A DNA stretch of 7,844 bases from Methylococcaceae bacterium. GTDB lineage: Bacteria > Pseudomonadota > Gammaproteobacteria > Methylococcales > Methylococcaceae. The notes beneath the pieces are model-generated. The model searched no databases. It was given only the letters and a program-made list of their open reading frames with translations, and had not been told where the DNA came from. Shown here piece by piece: positions 1 to 5,779 of the stretch. The first letter of the stretch is position 1; each line of letters starts with the position of its first letter. The DNA lies in assembly GCA_005792805.1 (NCBI GenBank), contig SXQV01000042.1, forward strand, positions 1 to 7,844, in the 5' to 3' direction. Both the position numbers and the translations under genes were made by a program.

Positions 1-342
1 GTGAATTTCCGCTTTGAACCCGTGCACGGCAAAAGACACCAGGCGCACGCCGACAGCAGGGTCAAAGCGTTTGACGGCCTTCATGAGTCCGATATTGCCT
101 TCCTGGATCAAATCCGGCAGTGGCAAGCCATAACCCATGTAACCGCGGGCAACGTGGGCGACAAACCGCAAATTGGACATAACGAGCTCGCGGGCGGCGT
201 CGAGATCGCCATTTTCGCGGAAACGTATGGCAAGCGCCCGCTCCTCCTCGGCTTCGAGCCGTGGCAAACGGCTGATGCCAGCCATGTAATCGTCGATGGA
301 GCCCAGTGCAACATTCAGCGGCAGGGCAAGTGCATTGGTCAT
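1..342 (-). CDS. rpoH: RNA polymerase heat-shock sigma factor RpoH (sigma-32), N-terminal part, cut by the window edge
   Basis: Sigma-32 directs core RNA polymerase to heat-shock promoters (chaperones, proteases). The minus strand encodes 114 residues from an ATG at 342 and stays open to base 1, so roughly the last 170 residues lie outside. Seen: residues 59-74 (LRFVAHVARGYMGYGL), then DLIQEGNIGLMKAV (77-90), KRFDP (91-95) and GVRLVSFAVH (98-107). These are sigma region 2 with the sigma-32 signature, and they align without gaps to E. coli RpoH from residue 1 as I recall it. The start is supported by a purine-rich AAAGGGA five bases upstream. The gene follows ftsX on the same strand, the order known from E. 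coli. The leader holds a CIRCE operator, which suggests HrcA control. Odd: residues 108-109 are Gly-Phe where relatives have Trp-Ile. The identity is secure; the C-terminal regions cannot be assessed. Confidence 0.95.
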   Translation of the reverse strand, partial: MTNALALPLNVALGSIDDYMAGISRLPRLEAEEERALAIRFRENGDLDAARELVMSNLRFVAHVARGYMGYGLPLPDLIQEGNIGLMKAVKRFDPAVGVRLVSFAVHGFKAEIH

Positions 343-373
343 GTAGTTCCCTTTGGTTTGGAGTGGCCAAATA

Positions 374-407
374 ATGTTAGCACTCTGGGACAGGGAGTGC
401 TAATCAA
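374..407 (-). promoter_or_regulatory. Candidate rpoH promoter overlapping CIRCE
   Basis: On the minus strand an extended -10 motif, TG-C-TAACAT (382-374), overlaps the distal end of the CIRCE repeat. TTGATT (407-402) lies 22 bases upstream of TAACAT, too far for a normal -35 with that -10, so this would have to work as an extended -10 promoter. Alternatively CTTGATT with a weak CCCAGAGT 12 bases downstream resembles a degenerate sigma-32-type promoter. Either reading puts HrcA on top of the polymerase site. The elements are weak, and the exact promoter is a guess. Confidence 0.3.
377..403 (-). promoter_or_regulatory. CIRCE operator (HrcA binding site) in the rpoH leader
   Basis: A perfect inverted repeat, TTAGCACTC - 9 bases - GAGTGCTAA, lies 35 bases upstream of the rpoH start codon and 10 bases beyond the ftsX stop. 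Both 9-base arms match the CIRCE consensus at every position and the spacer has the canonical length. CIRCE is bound by the repressor HrcA and normally precedes groESL, dnaK or hrcA operons. As a symmetric site it has no strand of its own; only the rpoH gene on the minus strand lies in position to be controlled. In a transcript it would also form a stem-loop near the 5' end. The match is seen directly; binding by HrcA is inferred from the family. Confidence 0.93.
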
Positions 408-413
408 GGTTCC

Positions 414-1403
414 TCACTCGGCATCGATCTCACGAAGAAAGTAGGCGACCACGATCCAGGCACCGATGATGCCCAGGAAAATGGCGCTGCCGAAGAGAAT
501 TCCGGTGTCCGTCAGCCGCAGAAAAGACAGGCGATACGGGCTGCCGTAGAGTTCCGCCAACTGGTTGGCGGGGGTTCGCACGCCCAGGATAAGCAGGTTT
601 GCCAACCCCCAGGCAAGACCAGCGCCCAGGAAGGCATACCAGAAGCCGGAGTGAATGAAGGGGCGTCGTATGAATCGGTGGGTGGCGCCGAGGAGCTGGG
701 CGACAGCAATTTCATCGCGGCGGCTCTGCAATTCCAGCCGGATGGTGTTGCCCACGGTGAACAATACGCCGAACCCCAGTAGCAGGCTGAATGCCGTCAC
801 GCAGCGCTGGGCAATGGCCAGCAAGGCTTGCAGTTTTTGCAGCCACTCGCTGTCAAACTGGACTTTATCGGCCTCGGCCAGGGTTTTTAGCTCGATCAAC
901 AGCCGTGAGACCGAGTCGGCATCAGTCGTTCGGGGCTTGACCAGGATGACCGCAGGCAGCGGGTTGTTGTTCAGCGCGGCCAGTGCGTCGCCGAAACCGC
1001 TATACGCGGCAAGTTCGCGCAACCCGTCCTCCTTGGAAATCAGTGAAGCATCGATGAGCGCCGGGTTTTGCTTCAGTTTTTTTGCCAGTTTAAGCGCTGC
1101 CTCATTGCTGAGTTCCGGCTTGAGGAAGAGCGATATTTGGCTGGTGGTTTCCAGTGCCTCCACCGGTTGCCGGGCATTCTGGATCAAGCCATTGAAACTG
1201 GCGGGGAGGGCCAGCGCGATGGCAACCACCAGGATAGTCAGGCTGCTGGCAATCGGCGTCTCCCAGATGCGGGCAAAGCTGGCCTTCAGCGAATTCTTTT
1301 GCAGGGCCAGATAAATCTTTAGCCGATCAGCGAGATGGGTCTCAGGTTGCAGGGGCTGGCGGAAAATCCCTCGCCGGAAAGCGGGTTTGCGCAGAAATGC
1401 CAT
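414..1403 (-). CDS. ftsX: Cell division protein FtsX, membrane subunit of the FtsEX complex
   Basis: FtsX is the inner-membrane partner of the ATPase FtsE. The complex joins the Z-ring and transmits ATP-driven shape changes to periplasmic activators of septal murein amidases. The 329-residue protein has the family layout: a cytoplasmic N-terminus of about 50 residues, TM1 at about 53-74, a periplasmic domain at about 75-195, and three C-terminal TM helices at about 202-221, 254-275 and 301-323. The conserved stretch after TM2, RRDEIAVAQLLGATHRFIRRPF (228-249, split here as RRDEIAVAQLLGATH and RFIRRPF), is diagnostic. Length is close to E. coli FtsX (about 350). The ATG at 1403 is two bases beyond the ftsE stop, so the genes are surely co-transcribed; GAGG inside the ftsE end, about 11 bases upstream, may serve as its ribosome site. 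Nothing looks broken. Confidence 0.95.
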   Translation of the reverse strand: MAFLRKPAFRRGIFRQPLQPETHLADRLKIYLALQKNSLKASFARIWETPIASSLTILVVAIALALPASFNGLIQNARQPVEALETTSQISLFLKPELSNEAALKLAKKLKQNPALIDASLISKEDGLRELAAYSGFGDALAALNNNPLPAVILVKPRTTDADSVSRLLIELKTLAEADKVQFDSEWLQKLQALLAIAQRCVTAFSLLLGFGVLFTVGNTIRLELQSRRDEIAVAQLLGATHRFIRRPFIHSGFWYAFLGAGLAWGLANLLILGVRTPANQLAELYGSPYRLSFLRLTDTGILFGSAIFLGIIGAWIVVAYFLREIDAE

Positions 1404-1405
1404 GG

Positions 1406-2065
1406 TTAGCCAACCTCGCTCAGCTTGCCGTGCTCCAGCCGCAAGGTGCGTCGACTAAAACGCCTAACCAGAGCCAGGTCATGGCTGGCAATCAGCACGG
1501 TCACGCCGACATCATTGAAGTCCCTGAACATCCGCATGATTTCCTCGGCCAGGTCGGGGTCAAGGTTGCCGGTGGGTTCATCCGCCAGAATCAGCGGGGG
1601 TTTATGGACGATGGCCCGGGCAATGCCGACCCGTTGCTGCTCACCACCCGACAGGGCCAAAGGCAACCGTTTTTCCTTTTTCAGTAGCCCGACTTTATCC
1701 AGCGCTGCCCTTACCCGGCGGCCGACTTCATGCGGGTTGTGGCCGGTAATGAGCAGTGGCAATGCCACGTTGTCAAAAACGGTGCGGTCATTCAGCAGGC
1801 GGTAGTCCTGGAAAATCAGCCCCAGCTTGCGGCGCAGAAAGGGAATCTGCCGTGTACGTAAATTCTGTACCGCGACACCATCGAGCATGATCTCGCCACG
1901 GCTGGGCTTTTCTATGGCTGGAATGAGCCGCAGCAGGGTGCTTTTGCCGGCGCCCGAGTGGCCGGTCAGGAAAGTCAGCTCTCCGCGCTCGACACGAAAA
2001 CTCACCTCCGACAGGGCTTCACCGCTCTCTGGGTAACGTTTCGTGACGTGCTTGAATTCGATCAT
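1406..2065 (-). CDS. ftsE: Cell division ATP-binding protein FtsE
   Basis: FtsE is the cytoplasmic ATPase of the FtsEX division complex. The 219-residue protein has every ABC ATPase motif: Walker A GHSGAGKST (35-43, Lys41), Q-loop FQD (Gln86), signature LSGGEQQR (138-145), Walker B LILADEP (158-164, catalytic Glu163), D-loop NLD (167-169) and H-switch His195. These positions coincide with E. coli FtsE (about 222 residues). I chose the ATG at 2065 because MIEFKHV matches the usual MI-x-F-x-x-V start of FtsE. An in-frame TTG at 2080 would add five residues (MPHPS), and neither start has a clear Shine-Dalgarno sequence. Upstream there is no ftsY, which precedes ftsE in E. coli; instead a divergent flippase gene begins. 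The stop is two bases from the ftsX start, so the two are expressed together. Confidence 0.96.
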   Translation of the reverse strand: MIEFKHVTKRYPESGEALSEVSFRVERGELTFLTGHSGAGKSTLLRLIPAIEKPSRGEIMLDGVAVQNLRTRQIPFLRRKLGLIFQDYRLLNDRTVFDNVALPLLITGHNPHEVGRRVRAALDKVGLLKKEKRLPLALSGGEQQRVGIARAIVHKPPLILADEPTGNLDPDLAEEIMRMFRDFNDVGVTVLIASHDLALVRRFSRRTLRLEHGKLSEVG

Positions 2066-2157
2066 GGAGGGGTGTGGCAAGGAGTCGGCATTAGCATTCG
2101 GCTGGTAATTTTCCGGGAGTGGCGGTCAAGGAACCCAGGCAAGTAAGTGCCATGGTA

Positions 2158-2163
2158 ATCATA
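2158..2163 (-). promoter_or_regulatory. Candidate -10 element for ftsEX
   Basis: Read on the minus strand, TATGAT matches the sigma-70 -10 consensus at five of six positions, about 93 bases upstream of the ftsE ATG. No good -35 sits at 16-18 bases: the nearest likeness, TTGCCA (2180-2175), is only 11-12 bases away. This is the best candidate in the intergenic region for driving ftsEX, but it is weak. Confidence 0.25.
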
Positions 2164-2195
2164 CGAGGCAAGACTTGGCAAAAACGGCTTCGCAT

Positions 2196-2224
2196 TTGGG
2201 CCAATCCGATTGGCCCCTTACAAT
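2196..2224 (+). promoter_or_regulatory. Candidate promoter of the flippase gene
   Basis: TACAAT at 2219-2224 matches the -10 consensus at five of six positions. TTGGGC at 2196-2201 sits exactly 17 bases upstream as a poor -35 (TTG only). Transcription would begin near 2231, leaving a leader of about 28 bases before the TTG start at 2259. The spacer is occupied by a palindrome (2198-2216), so the promoter may depend on or be blocked by a regulator. Based on sequence likeness only. Confidence 0.4.
2198..2216. repeat. 19-bp palindrome, possible operator
   Basis: GGGCCAATC-C-GATTGGCCC is a perfect inverted repeat with 9-bp arms around a single central base. It lies in the gap between the divergent ftsE and flippase genes and overlaps the -35/spacer region of the candidate flippase promoter. 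It is not followed by a T-run on the plus strand, and its loop is too tight for a typical terminator, so a binding site for a dimeric regulator is the more natural reading. I do not recognise it as the site of any named regulator. Confidence 0.5.
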
Positions 2225-2258
2225 GACCAGTCACACCACCACATCACCGTAAACTGCC

Positions 2259-3743
2259 TTGAATCCGCTACGCAAACTCGCCTCGCAAACTGCCGTCTAC
2301 GGGCTTAGCAGCATCGTCGGAAGATTCCTTAATTATCTGCTGGTTCCGCTTTATACCTACACTTTTCCGGCCGATGCCTACGGGGTCGTCTCGGAATTTT
2401 ATGCCTATGCCGGTTTTTTCGCGGTGCTGCTGGTATTCGGGCTGGAGACGGGCTATTTCCGCTTTCGGAAGAAGGAGGGTGTGCCATCTGGCGCGGCCTA
2501 TCCCGCCGCGCTGATGATCGTGCTGCTGGCCAATCTGGTCTTTATCGGGTTAATCGTGGTCTACCGCCAGCCGGTTTCGGATGTACTTCGCTACTCCGAT
2601 CACCCGGAGTATCTGGTCTGGTTTGGGCTGATTCTGGCGCTGGATGCGATCTCGGCTCTCCCGTTCGCCCGGTTGCGAGCGGAAGAGCGGGCCTGGCGTT
2701 TTGCCGGCATCAAGGTGGCGGAAATTCTGCTGGCCATCGGGCTTAACCTCCTTTTCCTCCTTGGCCTGCCAAAAATCGCTGTGCTGTGGCCGGAATCGGG
2801 AGTGGCTCAGCTATATGACCCCGCCGTCGGTGTCGGCTACATCTTCCTGGCCAACCTCATCGCCAGCGGCTTCAAGATGCTGCTGCTCATGCCGCAATTC
2901 CGGGGTGTTCGCTTCCGCGACGGCTTCAGGGTGCTTCAGCCCATGCTGGCCTATTCACTACCTATGGTGATTATCGGATTTGCCGGCGTCATCAATGAGA
3001 TGCTCGACCGGGCGATCCTGAAATTCCTTTTGCCCTACGATCTGAAGGAAAATCTCCGCATCCTTGGTGTCTACGGTGCCTGCTACAAACTATCGATTCT
3101 GATGACCCTATTCGTCCAGGCGTTCCGCTATGCCGGCGAACCTTTCTTCTTCGCCTATGCCGGACGTGCCGACGCCAGGCGATCCTATGCCCTGGTATTG
3201 AAGTATTTCGTCATCTTCTGCGTTTTTATCTTCCTGCTGGTGACGCTATTTCTGGATGTCTTCAAATACTTTGTCGGCGCCGATTATCGCGAAGGGCTGG
3301 ATGTCGTGCCGATCCTGTTGATGGCGAACCTGTTCCTCGGCATCTACGTCAATCTTTCGGTCTGGTACAAACTCACCGACCGCACAGGCATGGGTGCGTG
3401 GGTCTCGATGATTGCCGCGTTCATCACCATCGGCCTGAATTTCTGGTGGATTCCCCTCATCGGCTATCGCGGCGCGGCCTGGGCACATCTCGCCTGCTAT
3501 GGCGGTATGGCGCTGGCTTCCTGGCTGTTGGGCCGGCACTACTATCCAGTGCCCTATCCGGTGTGGCGCATCCTTTCTTACCTGCTGTTTGGCGTCGGGC
3601 TGTATTTTCTCGACCGGGAGTTGGTCCAGTTCTGCGGGTGGAGCGCCTGGAAAACCGGCGCGGGCCTGATGGGGGTTTATCTGCTCGTTGTGGCGCTGGC
3701 CGACGTCAGGCCTCTTTTGAAACGGAGTTCCGCAGTCGGCTGA
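2259..3743 (+). CDS. Polysaccharide/oligosaccharide flippase of the MOP superfamily (RfbX/Wzx-like)
   Basis: Proteins of this kind move lipid-linked oligosaccharides across the inner membrane for cell-surface polysaccharide assembly. The 494-residue protein is almost wholly hydrophobic, with about 12-14 predicted membrane segments (for example about 12-33, 46-66, 82-102, 117-135, 151-170, 191-212, 228-246, 277-290, 312-332, 347-366, 380-400, 409-424, 436-450, 466-482). It opens with the family N-terminus: a short basic stretch, then GLSSIVGRFLNYLLVPLYTYTF at 15-36, whose key residues are Gly21-Arg22 and Pro30. The start is TTG at 2259: a stop codon at 2250-2252 lies just upstream in frame, there is no nearby ATG, and the N-terminus fits the family; no clear Shine-Dalgarno is visible. 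Its substrate cannot be told, since no glycosyltransferase or polymerase gene is adjacent. The next gene starts 58 bases downstream on the same strand. It reads like Bacteroidetes proteins from memory. Confidence 0.85.
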   Translation: MNPLRKLASQTAVYGLSSIVGRFLNYLLVPLYTYTFPADAYGVVSEFYAYAGFFAVLLVFGLETGYFRFRKKEGVPSGAAYPAALMIVLLANLVFIGLIVVYRQPVSDVLRYSDHPEYLVWFGLILALDAISALPFARLRAEERAWRFAGIKVAEILLAIGLNLLFLLGLPKIAVLWPESGVAQLYDPAVGVGYIFLANLIASGFKMLLLMPQFRGVRFRDGFRVLQPMLAYSLPMVIIGFAGVINEMLDRAILKFLLPYDLKENLRILGVYGACYKLSILMTLFVQAFRYAGEPFFFAYAGRADARRSYALVLKYFVIFCVFIFLLVTLFLDVFKYFVGADYREGLDVVPILLMANLFLGIYVNLSVWYKLTDRTGMGAWVSMIAAFITIGLNFWWIPLIGYRGAAWAHLACYGGMALASWLLGRHYYPVPYPVWRILSYLLFGVGLYFLDRELVQFCGWSAWKTGAGLMGVYLLVVALADVRPLLKRSSAVG

Positions 3744-3801
3744 CCACCTGGCCTGATTCACTCATGTCCAAACAAAAAACTGAATAACCTGGATAACAAT
3801 C

Positions 3802-5733
3802 ATGTCCCACGATTTGTGCGCACCTCATCTTTTTGACCTCCGCGCCGTACTGGAGGCCAACACCGTAGATCAACTCAAACAGCTCCTGTGGCTATTGCCT
3901 GAGGTGGATGCCCGGGGCCGCAAGGCTGATCTGGTGGCGGCGGTCGAGCAAGGGCTGGCAGGCAAGCGATTGCGTGAATTGTGGTCACAGCTGGACGAGG
4001 CGCAGCAGGCCGCCGTCGCCGATGCACTGTACGCAGAGGACGGGCTTTTCGACGCAGATCGATTTCGGGCACGTTATGGATATTTGCCTACATTTACCAC
4101 CAAGGAATCCGCCGACCGCTACGCACGATCAAAACCGACACGCTTACGTCTGTTTCTCCACGGTTTAAGCAGCCACAGCGAGAGGTCTGACGGATTCATC
4201 CCGGTGGATCTGAGTGTTCGGCTGCGCGAATTCGTACCGAAACCGCACCCGCTGGAAATAGCCAGTCTTGGCGACTTGCCGGAAAACTACGAGCGCCATG
4301 ACAAATCCTTCCGATGGCAAGAGGGTGATGAGGGCGTGAGAGTCATTATCCCTGGCGGTCAGTATCGAATGCCCAGACAAAAGTCCGAGGTCATCACGAC
4401 TGTGGGCGTTCCACTCAGGCGTCGCGATACCGAGCGGGATGCCGCCGCCGAAGTGATGACTGTGTTGCGGCTGATCGATCGCGTCAAGCTGACTGTCAGC
4501 GACAAGACCTGCTTGCCCGGCAGCGCCGCTCTCCGGGAATTGGGTCCCTTGCTCAGTCAGGGTGACTACTACCCGCCCGAAGCCAGGCACTCTAGGAGCG
4601 GAGATGAAGTCGGAGCCATCAAGGCGCATGCCTGGCCACTGTTGATGCAGGCGGGCGGACTGGCGGAGCTCAGCGGCAGGAAGCTTGTACTGACCAAGGC
4701 GGGTCGTCAGGCCTTGGGGCAACCACCTGCCAAAGTGTTAAAAGGATTATGGGCGCGTTGGGTCAAGACCCCTAAATTCGATGAATTTCAGCGTGTCAGC
4801 CTGATCAAGGGGCAGACCGGCAAGGGGAAGTCCAAGATGACCTCCGTTACCGGTCGTCGTGCCGTCATACAGGAAGCGCTGGCACAGTGCCCATCCGGTG
4901 TCTGGGTGGAGCTTCAGGTGTTTTCACGCTACATGCAGGCCAGTGATCGATATTTCTCGGTGACCCGTGATCCCTGGAGCCTCTACATTTACGACATGGA
5001 GTACGGTAGTCTGGGCTACGATGGGTTTCATGGCTGGAACATTCTCCAGCAGCGTTTCCTGACAGTCATGCTGATGGAGTACGCCGCCACCCTGGGATTG
5101 ATCGACATTGGCTATATCGACCCCTGGGAAACCACCAAGGATTACACCGCTCTTTGGGGGGTGGACGACGCCGACTTTTTCAGCCGTTACGATGGGCTGA
5201 TCTATTTTCGAATCAATCCGCTGGGTGCCTGGTGTCTGGGAATGGCGGACGATTATCAGCCTGCCCAGATGAAGCCTGGTTGCCGCCTGCGTCTGCTCCC
5301 GAGCCTTCAGGTCAGCGTGGTATCGGGTGACGTTTCCGCAGAGGAATCTCTCTTTCTCGATATCTGGGCAGAAAACCTGGGTGAACAGAATTGGCGTCTG
5401 GATGCCGGGCGCATTCTAGAGGCTATCGAGCAGGGTCGGCCACTAAGCGAGCTCCGCGAATTCTTGGAGACCCGCGATGATCAAGGACTGCCCGACACGG
5501 TTGAGGGCTTCCTGGTCAGGGCCGAAAAGCAAGCCACCGCCCTGCGCATGGCTGGGCTATTCCTGCACATCGATTGCGCCGATGCAGCCTTGGCCGAGCA
5601 AATCGCCAGCGACAAGGACACGAAATCCCTCTGTCAGCGGGCTGGCCCGAGCCGCCTCGCCATCAAGCCCGAAAACGAAGATCGCTTCCGCCATGCGCTC
5701 CATCGGCTGGGCTATGGCTTGCCGAAAGGATGA
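3802..5733 (+). CDS. Uncharacterised protein with SAP-like N-terminus and XPB/Ssl2-N-terminal-like C-terminus (helicase-associated, no motor domain)
   Basis: A 643-residue soluble protein of unknown function. Seen: residues about 19-50 (NTVDQLKQLLWLL, then GRKADLVAAV) have the helix-turn-helix spacing of a SAP DNA-binding motif. About 213-310 resembles a winged helix ending in LVLTKAGRQAL. A conserved-looking core at 395-480 contains YGSLGYDGFH, EYAATLGLIDIGYI, SRYDGL and NPLGAWCLG. The end, about 495-640, including WRLDAGRILEAIEQGRPLSEL and a following LP-x-TVEGFL, resembles the helicase XPB/Ssl2 N-terminal domain (Pfam Helicase_C_3), known beside or in bacterial XPB-type helicases. No DEAD/DEAH or helicase motifs are present. 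GQTGKGKS (337-344) formally fits Walker A, but it has no Walker B partner and the context looks basic and loop-like. The ATG at 3802 has a weak GGA eight bases upstream. It may be co-transcribed with the flippase 58 bases upstream. DNA binding is inferred. Confidence 0.7.
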   Translation: MSHDLCAPHLFDLRAVLEANTVDQLKQLLWLLPEVDARGRKADLVAAVEQGLAGKRLRELWSQLDEAQQAAVADALYAEDGLFDADRFRARYGYLPTFTTKESADRYARSKPTRLRLFLHGLSSHSERSDGFIPVDLSVRLREFVPKPHPLEIASLGDLPENYERHDKSFRWQEGDEGVRVIIPGGQYRMPRQKSEVITTVGVPLRRRDTERDAAAEVMTVLRLIDRVKLTVSDKTCLPGSAALRELGPLLSQGDYYPPEARHSRSGDEVGAIKAHAWPLLMQAGGLAELSGRKLVLTKAGRQALGQPPAKVLKGLWARWVKTPKFDEFQRVSLIKGQTGKGKSKMTSVTGRRAVIQEALAQCPSGVWVELQVFSRYMQASDRYFSVTRDPWSLYIYDMEYGSLGYDGFHGWNILQQRFLTVMLMEYAATLGLIDIGYIDPWETTKDYTALWGVDDADFFSRYDGLIYFRINPLGAWCLGMADDYQPAQMKPGCRLRLLPSLQVSVVSGDVSAEESLFLDIWAENLGEQNWRLDAGRILEAIEQGRPLSELREFLETRDDQGLPDTVEGFLVRAEKQATALRMAGLFLHIDCADAALAEQIASDKDTKSLCQRAGPSRLAIKPENEDRFRHALHRLGYGLPKG

Positions 5734-5779
5734 TTTACGACGACGCACCTGGTGCCGCCGCCCCAGCTCGGGCAATCGC
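5734..5779. other. Short convergent intergenic gap without a clear terminator
   Basis: This 46-bp gap separates the stop codons of the SAP/XPB-N-like gene and the sensor kinase. It holds a small perfect palindrome, GCACC-T-GGTGC (5745-5755), but no T-run follows on either strand. If transcripts end here the mechanism is probably not a canonical rho-independent terminator, or the two messages overlap. Confidence 0.4.

Noticed and set aside
1..444. A 147-codon plus-strand frame across the left edge
   Set aside because: It is the antisense shadow of rpoH and its CIRCE leader; the minus-strand protein is an unmistakable sigma-32.
655..1314. A 219-codon open frame antisense to ftsX
   Set aside because: It is low-complexity (rich in Ser, Arg and Ala) and mirrors the codon pattern of ftsX; no domain is visible and the opposite strand is a certain gene.
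2091..2099. CIRCE-like half-site TTAGCATTC (8 of 9) upstream of ftsE
   Set aside because: The other arm is absent at the 9-base spacing on either side, so it is a chance half-site.
2091..2153. A 20-codon frame (ATG at 2153, minus strand) in the ftsE leader
   Set aside because: There is no Shine-Dalgarno sequence, no recognisable peptide and no attenuator-like structure; frames of this length arise by chance.
3764..3787. Seven-codon frame ATG-TCC...TAA between the flippase and the next gene
   Set aside because: It is too short to support as a gene, and it lies in another reading frame with no ribosome-site evidence.
5745..5755. Palindrome GCACCTGGTGC as a bidirectional terminator
   Set aside because: The stem is only 4-5 bp and there is no T-run on either side, so it does not qualify as a rho-independent terminator.
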